From assembly GCA_023014365.1 (NCBI GenBank), contig JAEBUN010000033.1:1-64000 (forward strand): 64,000 nt of DNA. Direction: 5' to 3'. This DNA comes from Lepiota brunneoincarnata (lineage: Eukaryota > Basidiomycota > Agaricomycetes > Agaricales > Agaricaceae). The notes beneath the pieces were generated by a model, which ran no database searches, was not told the origin of the DNA, and saw nothing but the letters and a program-made list of their open reading frames with translations. Both the position numbers and the translations under genes were made by a program. Positions 57,030-64,000 of the stretch are shown here, one piece after another (position 1 is the first letter of the stretch; each line of letters begins with the position of its first letter).

Positions 57030-58437
57030 TCACCGGTTCTCGGGATTTGGCCAAGAAATATGAGTCGACACACTCGGATTATTTCGTTCCCGCGCTGAGT
57101 CCAACTGTGCCAACTTTCGATCGGAAAAGCGATTGAGTCCGACTTGGACAATCATCAAAGTCGGGGCAATCCCCTGACCATTCACTCAACACCCAGCGGT
57201 ATCGTGAGCAACATGCACTCACCACCAGTCGCATGATCATGGCAGTCAAGCCCCACTAGATAAAAATGTTCACTGCAACGGTCTAAGCACATTGGATAAC
57301 ACGTACACTCGAATTCGGAACGATGAGTGAAACAATCATAAATGTCAGGATTCCTAGCGGATATATTGAACCCGACTCAAGCCTGGGAAGCGAGGGTTCA
57401 ATATACAATGTAGAGAATTCAGCTCTGAGTATCCCACCTACAGAATAGCAGTTGCTGTACGATACAACCGCACATTTTTCTCTCCAAGCAGTCCTCTGGA
57501 AACCTTAACCAACCACCAGATCCTTCCAGCTAGTTGAAAGTATGTGAGTCAGCGAATGGAGCTGGTAGCTGTTCGTGCACATACCCGTCAACCCGGTCAG
57601 AACGATATTGACTGCAAAGATAGCCCAGATGTATAGACGACTGAGGACATTCACCGCGGAGATGGAGAACGTCGGAAACGCGATCGCAATGCCCACATAA
57701 CCGCAAACTAAAGTAAAGTCAGTGAAAGAGAGTCGTAGCGTCGTTCCAAGTTGACCTGTTTCAGCGACCACACACAGACCAGCAAGACCGATCCAGAATT
57801 TATATGCACTACCCCATATCATATAGCAACGGAAAAGCTGGCATGACCATTAGTTGCTACCCATGACGTTAGAAAGGCTTACATACAAGTAGAAAGTCAG
57901 CGACAAGACTACCCGGAGAAATCACTCAGTGTTGAAGCGCGTTTCAATGGTGTTAGAAAGGGACGACGTACTTGTTGGTGACGAATATGGGGTTTTTGAG
58001 GTTGAGGGGGGCCATTAACATGGCCAGATTTCTACTTTCAATTGCCCGTGAAAAGTTCTTCGTGACGGTCCGGAGCGAGATGGCAACGTCCAGTGTAGAG
58101 GAAGCGAACATTATAATGAGGACGCATGCTACCAGTTTATGGGTGGTTTGACGATTGAGCAGCATAAAATGCACACAAACAATGAATAGAACAAGGTGGA
58201 CCCCTGTGATCAAGGTTATATACCATCGTCTTTAGGCTTGGGACGCACGATTCACGAACCATAAAGTAGTAGTTCAACCTGAGCGTGTGCAGTATATGGG
58301 GCTCGGTGCATCGACAGAGAAGAAATCTCACTCACAAGTCCTGCAATGACGATGGGTGTTATCAACCGTAGTAGAGTGCTGTATTCGTCAGCACCCTGTG
58401 TTAGCCTGCTGGGGTCCGAGCCAAACTGCGTGGACAT
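57030..58437 (-). CDS. Multi-pass (7TM-type) membrane protein, copy 3
   Basis: It starts at ATG 58437 (MSTQFGSDPSRLTQGADEY). Segments: LITPIVIAGL; VELLLYG then VHLVLFIVCVHFMLLNRQTT; LIIMFASSTLDVAISLRTV; the loop NPIFVTNK; CYMIWGSAYKFWIGLAGLCVV; FTLVCGYVGIAIAFP; YIWAIFAVNIVLTGLT; AGRIWWLVKVSRGLLGEKN; LESGSIYPLGILTFMIVSLI; and the tail GIAPTLMIVQVGLNRF ... NPENR with TGA at 57030-57032. All conserved blocks are present without stops, so it is probably functional. The nearest relative is copy 2. Confidence 0.78.
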
Positions 58438-58439
58438 TG

Positions 58440-59000
58440 GTCAAATCAAGCTCTGTAAACATGAGCACTTTATGACCCACTAAATTTTATACTGACCTAC
58501 ATTGCCAAGGGCAGTGCTGAAGGTATTAATATGCTGGCACATGCGCGACTAGGCAAGAGACAGACTGCGGTTATGGCCGCCCATTGCGATCGGGGTGTTC
58601 ATCTTTCCCTATAAATACGCCAACGGTCACAGTAGATACACAAAGCCCGGTACTCACCTACATTCAGTCTGACAGAGCGCCCCTATAGGTGTTAACCTGA
58701 TTGTGCCGACCACTGAGATTACTTGTAAAAATTCGAGGGGATAAGGTTGGCGCTTCGAACAGATGGAACAGGAGGCGGCGGTGGTGAACCATCGTACACG
58801 TGGTCAATGGAGCAAGAATAACAGTTCGAATGGTTGAGCGTAATTCGGACTATCATAATGCCCTGCGATTTGTTACGAAGAATAGACCGCTCAGGACTGC
58901 CTTGTTCTACCAATACTCAATAGAAGCGGTGTGAAATAGAATGGTAAAAGATCACTCACGATATCCCAATAGGGCCTCGGTGACACGTTCAATGCCTAAT
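58440..59000. other. Intergenic, no gene seen
   Basis: Upstream of copy 3 only short ORFs are present and no domain is recognised. Confidence 0.45.
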
Positions 59001-59004
59001 GGCC

Positions 59005-59400
59005 ATGAAAACGCTCACCAGTCCCACTCGTGCGCCTGAAGCATAACAATATATTGGTGGCGAGAACCTCGCAGCCGTTGCGTTGTGCACATGGGCCAGG
59101 TATGTTTCCATACTCGGCGATGGTTTCTGCGGAGTTGTGTCCCAAGTTGCTTGGGCGGCTTTCAGTCAAGGGCAAAATAGCAGGCACCCAGGCTCAAATC
59201 TTTTGTCTGCGCATCGCCCACACATAGTTGGATCGTCAGAGCTGCCCATCCGTTGGTTCAAGCGCGTAGAAGGGCACGCATCAGATCCGATAACATCTTC
59301 CTGTTCACGTAGATAGCGCGATCCTCGGGGGCAAACTGATTTTGGTCCCGCCCCGCGTATCCTGGCCGGATTCAAAGGGTGGAATATTTATCACCAATTC
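59005..59400 (-). pseudogene. Duplicated 5' fragment of AIP1
   Basis: This stretch matches 52060-52440, the first exons of AIP1, in the same orientation: the GAGAACCTCGC...GTTGC...TGCACATG segment, the region of the 15-nt exon, and the first exon with its TTTGAATCCGGCCAGGATACG-like equivalent all appear in order. Indels and substitutions break the frame. It lies just beyond the 7TM array, so the array is bracketed by AIP1 sequence. Confidence 0.8.
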
Positions 59401-59929
59401 AAGCAAGCGCAAACAGGAGTTGTGAACGAACGAGTGGCTAGAGTACTGTGTGAATTTCACCTATCCTGCGGCAAGCCCCGCTATGAGCTTGCACTTGAGT
59501 GGCAACATGGAATATATCATCGATATTATCAATCGTCAATGCGTCATCATTGGTCATGAAGATATAAGTACTGAGGGTTGGCCAGATCTCTAACGATCCG
59601 GTCCGCCAGAATCAACGTATCCATTATCATACCACGTCAACAGAACAGCGACGAGTTGGTGTGGGAGGAGTGAGAAATCATCATATAAGAGGTCATCAAA
59701 GGTTAAATGGGTAGATCGCAGATATCAAGATGAGGAATAAAGTGAATGGATGAGGTGGGGAAAGGTAGTGTAAATTCCGCCAGGTAGAGAACGTCCGAAG
59801 ATACGTAAAGGTAGGTGTGAAAATATGGAAAGAGTAAGATTACGGTGTCACCAGGAATGAAGGGTAAGATCAGGAGGAAAAAGTGGAATAGGCACATGAG
59901 ATGTCAGGGAGGAATCCAACAGAAGTGTT
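59401..59929. other. Intergenic, no gene seen
   Basis: No supported coding sequence. It contains the presumed 3' untranslated region of the Rrm4-like gene on its right side. Confidence 0.45.
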
Positions 59930-62819
59930 TCACTTGTTGAGATTAAGGCTGAGGACCTTGTCTTTGAGGATAGTGGGATAGCTGTTCATGAGATGAGCAA
60001 GAGCACGGAGGTCCTCCTGGTCCAAGAGAGCAATGGTAATTTTGGGCTAAACAGAGAAGAATAAGGGACGGCTCGACACAGGGAACAAAACTAGCGACTC
60101 ACAGCGCCCTTGACTCCGAAGGACTTGATAACCTTGAACCTGGGTGGATAAAGGTAGTGAGCATCCTCCATCCCATCTTGTAGTAAGCAAACTTACAACT
60201 TATCGCCAAGCTGCTGCTTCTGCTGTTGAATGGGCTTATCGCGCAAGCTATCAACAAATTCGTCGGTAGCCCGAACCACAAGAGCATCAGCCTTGGGTAC
60301 AGGCAAAGCGGCATTCGGGTCTGACGCAAGCTTGAGAATCTCAGTAGCGGGCAATTTGGCCAGAGATGCAACAGAATAGGCCGAAGTTGGGCCGGAAGGT
60401 GTCGCTGGCATGGGTGAGGCTGCTGCAGAACCGCCCCGAGAAGAAAGATCAGGTGTCCTTGGTGACTCCTCCACTCTTGGCACAATCTTCCTGGCCTGGG
60501 GGGTGACTGGAGGTGAAGGTTTAGCCGCCGATTCGATGGGCGGGGAATTTCCACTGTCATCACTTTCCAACACCATTTTTGCATCCACCAGTTTCGCGCG
60601 GAGAACCTCGGAATTGAATAAACACATGGCACGCTCTCGTTTCGGCAAACTCATGAGGAGGTCAGTAAGCTCGGATTGATGAGTGCGTTCAAGCTTGCAA
60701 ATAGCATTATAGATCCTCTCTCTCTCGGATAGCGGAGGGATAGACCCCGAAGGAGACGAGGTCCGAGGAGGAGTGGACAGGGCGGCGTTGACGGAAATGG
60801 GAGTGGATGGGTGTTCTGGTGCACTTGCGGTGGCATCGGGATTAGTAAGAAGCGAATCTTGGGATGCGGCCGCAGAGGGTGCGGGTGAATCTGAGGGAGG
60901 CGAGGAACTGGTGGATTGTGGCTTCGAGTTCTTCGCCTTCCAAGAATCCACATGTTCCTTCAGTCGGACAGGGTCTTCAATGATTTGGAGAACCTCGCTC
61001 AGGGAGGCTGTCACAAGAGACTCCACAAGTGCATCGATATCGCCCGAGGGCACAATGTCTAGTGACCTCACACGGCGCATGAGCTCCCCAGTCAAAACCT
61101 CCTTGCGTACAACAGGAGTCAACGAGGAGAGGTCGTCATAGCGTATAGGTATGTTAAGCGTGCCTGAAAGTGCAGCCTGTTGTCTGTTAACTAGATGAAG
61201 CACGAGATTCATCTGGCACGACTCACATTGAAGTAGCTCCCTGAACCACGCCTTCCTCTCTCAGGGCGATCTTTGTAGTTGGTCTTGGGTGATCCGAGAA
61301 CAGAGGGACGTGTACGTGGACTGGACCAACCGACGAGTGTCTCTCCTGCTTCACTAGCCGCTGGGCTGGTTGCTCCGCTGGAACCCCTTGGATGGCCATT
61401 GTGTCCTCCATATCGCTGGGCGAGTTTCTCCTGCCGGAGTTGTTTAGGTTCATGTAGGCGAACAACAACCTGCTTGGAACCCAGTTGGGCTCCATTCATA
61501 GCATGCATGGCCGCAGAGGCTGTTGATTGAATTTAGATTGCTGGTCGGATATGTTTGATATACACAGTACAGACCTTGTTCAGGTGTTTGGAACGAGACG
61601 AAGCCAAAACCCCGACTTTCGCCACTCTCGTTTCTCATCACTCGAGCACTATCGTGGAATTAGTACTTTGCTCTTAGCATAATATCACAAGACAAACCTA
61701 ACGATTTGACCGAACTATGCATTTGATTGTTACTCGATATCATAGTGGCAGATAGGGGCTCTCTCACCTGACGGAAATGGGTAAAAAGCCCATTTGAGTC
61801 GATCTCAGGATCAAGGTTCTGCACCGCGTCGTGTAAGAGTCGTGTTCCGATGCCAACTACCACCTCTTACCTTGCAGAAGAGATTACAAGGATCAATCAG
61901 TCCGCTGTGGCTACTTGATCCCGGGCCGCTTAAGGGCGCCAACTGAACTTGTTGACCTGGGCCATGAAGGAAAGGACCGGGGGATCGAACAGGGTAGGGC
62001 GCAGCGCCAGGAGGCGAATACTATAGCATCAGGTTGAGGGTTAGAGCATTAAATAAGCCCGGCACGCGACAGAACCCACCTGAGGTGGATAGGGACTGAA
62101 TTGCGGGCTAGCAGGGACGAAGCTAGGAGCAGCCGCATTGAAGTCAGCCACTGTGCCACTAGCCTTCCTCGGTGTATAGACCTGAACGGCAATGTTCTGC
62201 CCATCTACATCCGCACAATGCATCGCTTCCTCCGCATGGCGTGCGTCTTCCTCGCTCCAAAACTCCACCACTCCTGTGTCTGGGCCAAATTGGGTATGGG
62301 CGCGCACGGAGGCTAAGGCTCCGAAAGGTCGGAAAAGATCGTAGAGCTGCGAGTCTGTGTACCCTGGAGGTAGGTACTTAACCAAGCGAGGATGCGCAGT
62401 CGGGGCCGGAAGAGGCGCCGGTGGGTTGAAAGGCGAGAGGACCAGGGACACAGGAGGTTGGAGGTCCGGAATTGAACGCGCTTGAAGGATAGCTAAAGCC
62501 TTCTCAGCTGGACGTAGAAGGTCAGTTGAGTTGAGAAACACGTGTAGAACGTGCTACCCGGCGTGATAGAGGAAAGCATACCTTTGTCCAGGTATTTGAA
62601 TTCAATCGTGCCCGAGAGTGGATTGTTGGATCCATCACGGGGAATTCTGGGTCTAAAAGGACCGCAATTTATGAATGCAGCAACTATGCTTTCATCGGTG
62701 ACATAGGGTGGGATATTGGAGATGTAGAGGAGAGGTTCATGAAGGTATGGGTGTGGCTGAGGCCCATGGAACCCAGAGTCTTGATGGTAGTCGTAAGGGT
62801 GATCCATCGCGATAGACAT
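59930..62819 (-). CDS. rrm4: Rrm4-type RNA-binding protein: three RRM, three MLLE domains
   Basis: Ten exons: 62819-62582, 62507-62080, 62020-61871, 61818-61768, 61714-61698 (17 nt), 61648-61575, 61519-61227, 61176-60197, 60139-60103 and 60046-59930. They close exactly to 794 residues. RRM1 starts at about residue 29 (LLYISNIPPYVT), RRM2 at about 120 (LVKYLPPGYTDSQLYDLF) and RRM3 at about 268-345 (NLFCKNLDPE; RNP1 RGFGFVSF). C-terminal MLLE-type domains: about 440-490 (LTGELMRRVRSL), 568-622 (LTDLLMSLPKRERAMCLF) and 735-790 (KITIALLDQEDLRALAHLM). Rrm4 of Ustilago maydis has this layout and about this length. It binds mRNA and rides endosomes through MLLE-PAM2 contact with Upa1. Orthology is inferred from architecture. 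Confidence 0.9.
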
Positions 62820-63338
62820 CGATAATCTGCGGAACTCAAGAGCCCGAGGAGAGGAACACGGCGGCTGGCGCGCGCTGGGGTGTTCCAAGACAGGAATGGC
62901 CTGACGACAACGGCCTCGTCGAGGATAGAGACGAGAACAACACAAAAAGTTCAAAGCTATTATGTTGCTTATGTAATATCCTCTCAGCTGATTGTCGCGC
63001 TACCAATCAATTGCCAAAAAGTCTATAGTCTTCTAGGATGTTCATAACTTCATTACTCCCTTCCACAAATACAATAAATTATCCTTCTTGTTTCATTCCT
63101 CTTTCCACAACGTTTCACTGAAGAAGACATTGTCAGATGTCGGTGGAGAATTACCAAGCGATAACGTACAGGATGCCGCCGACGAGCAGATATGCTATGT
63201 GTACGACGATGCAGTCGCACAAATTCTTGGTCGGTTGTTACATGTCGTCCATTTTCAAAAGCGAGTAAGCTTCGAATATATGCCATTATGCTATAAAGAG
63301 CCACGATCAGGAAGGTCACAAGTAACCCGGATAGGAGC
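62820..63338. other. Upstream region of the Rrm4-like gene, no separate gene assigned
   Basis: A hydrophobic stretch on the minus strand (about 63319-63240, TFLIVALYSIMAYIRSLL) may be a downstream exon of the small gene at 63339-63569. Otherwise nothing is recognised. Confidence 0.4.
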
Positions 63339-63569
63339 TCACCTCAAACGAGGCTGGTGTTGACAATTACTCGAAGGACCGGGATTTTCAATTGCTTGCG
63401 TATCGTCAAAGGTCGTAGGAGTCGTCAAGATATCAGATGACGGTAGCGCTTGTGGGTTCACATTGAAAACCGTCCGCACAACATCACTGGCTTCGCCACC
63501 CAACGGAGCAGCTGCGACGAGCGCAAAGAACGTCGCAAGCAGCGCAACGAAGTAGAACCGCAAGTACAT
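63339..63569 (-). CDS. Small protein with signal peptide, gene model uncertain
   Basis: ATG 63569 starts MYLRFYFVALLATFFALVAA, a strong signal peptide, followed by about 55 residues rich in Pro, Ser and Thr with two Cys-free stretches. The unspliced frame ends TGA at 63339-63341 (76 residues). A GTGAGC donor overlaps that stop, and a hydrophobic segment follows, so a spliced form with a transmembrane end is possible. No family recognised. Confidence 0.5.
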   Translation of the reverse strand: MYLRFYFVALLATFFALVAAAPLGGEASDVVRTVFNVNPQALPSSDILTTPTTFDDTQAIENPGPSSNCQHQPRLR

Positions 63570-64000
63570 TCTCCGTCGTGGTTTCCTTTGTAATATCTTC
63601 AAGGAGGGGAGGGGCTGTGATGTGTGCGGGAGATGTCGCAGATACCTGCCAGTGGATATATACGCAGCAGCAGGATCAATCAGCGTCCAAGAACCGCAAG
63701 ACTCGAGCCAACTCGAGCGGATTGCGTTTCGAAGCAAGGTGGTTCCTAGTTCAACTCCGAGCCAAGTTCCCCGCGGAAATGGAAAGCTGCTAACAGCGGG
63801 GAATCACAGAAGAGGCTTTTCGAACGAGGTTATCGGGCTTATATGCGCCTCGGAATGCCCTTGGAGAAACGAGGGAGACGGTCCTACTTATGGCGCCGCC
63901 CCACCACTCGGTATACCAGACATGGACACATTTAATGATAGGCATTTTTAGAATTGTATCCAAGTCAGATGCTGTGGCCCTCCCATGATGAGCGATATCT

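Overview
This window looks like part of a mushroom-forming fungus genome (Basidiomycota, Agaricomycetes). The evidence is short GT-AG introns of about 45-75 bp, a cluster of class I hydrophobins, a family of multi-pass membrane proteins of a type common in Agaricomycetes, an Rrm4-type RNA-binding protein with three RRM and three MLLE domains, and Ty3 chromovirus and Tc1 elements of fungal type. No bacterial or organellar signal is seen.

The window has two compartments. Positions 1 to about 33.9 kb are a transposon graveyard. From the left it holds: the 5' part of a minus-strand Ty3 element with its LTR (1-1744); a 5'-truncated LINE with a poly(A) tail (1745-4391); gag fragments of a second Ty3 family; a nearly complete 10.2-kb chromovirus, here called G1 (5700-15854), that carries two later insertions; two direct 1.85-kb LTR-like repeats (16431-18285 and 19855-21704); a Tc1-like element (Tc1-A) carrying a second Tc1 element (Tc1-B) and a solo LTR; a RecQ-like helicase pseudogene split by a third Tc1 element (Tc1-C); a fourth decayed transposase; and remnants of another Ty3 element. 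Almost every transposon reading frame is broken. In G1 nearly all stops are TGA at sites where CGA is the expected codon, which suggests cytosine deamination at CpG.

From about 33.9 kb to the end the sequence is gene-dense. In order: an Old Yellow Enzyme-like flavin oxidoreductase with a C-terminal membrane segment (minus); four tandem hydrophobin genes (plus), the last with a one-base frameshift; a Gly-rich CsbD-like gene and its decayed neighbour (minus); a TENA/THI-4-like protein (minus) divergent from mitoribosomal protein mL59 (plus); the mRNA export adaptor ALY/REF (plus); tRNA-Ile(AAT); the WD40 actin regulator AIP1 (minus); three apparently intact genes and one pseudogene for 7TM-type membrane proteins, followed by a duplicated AIP1 5' fragment; an Rrm4 orthologue (minus); and a small secreted or membrane protein.

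Housekeeping genes (ALY/REF, mL59, AIP1, Rrm4, tRNA) alternate with tandem families that are actively duplicating (hydrophobins, 7TM proteins). ALY/REF and Rrm4 both handle mRNA (export and microtubule-dependent transport), but nothing in the sequence ties the genes into one pathway. Exon coordinates given in the evidence fields were worked out by eye from splice sites and reading-frame continuity.
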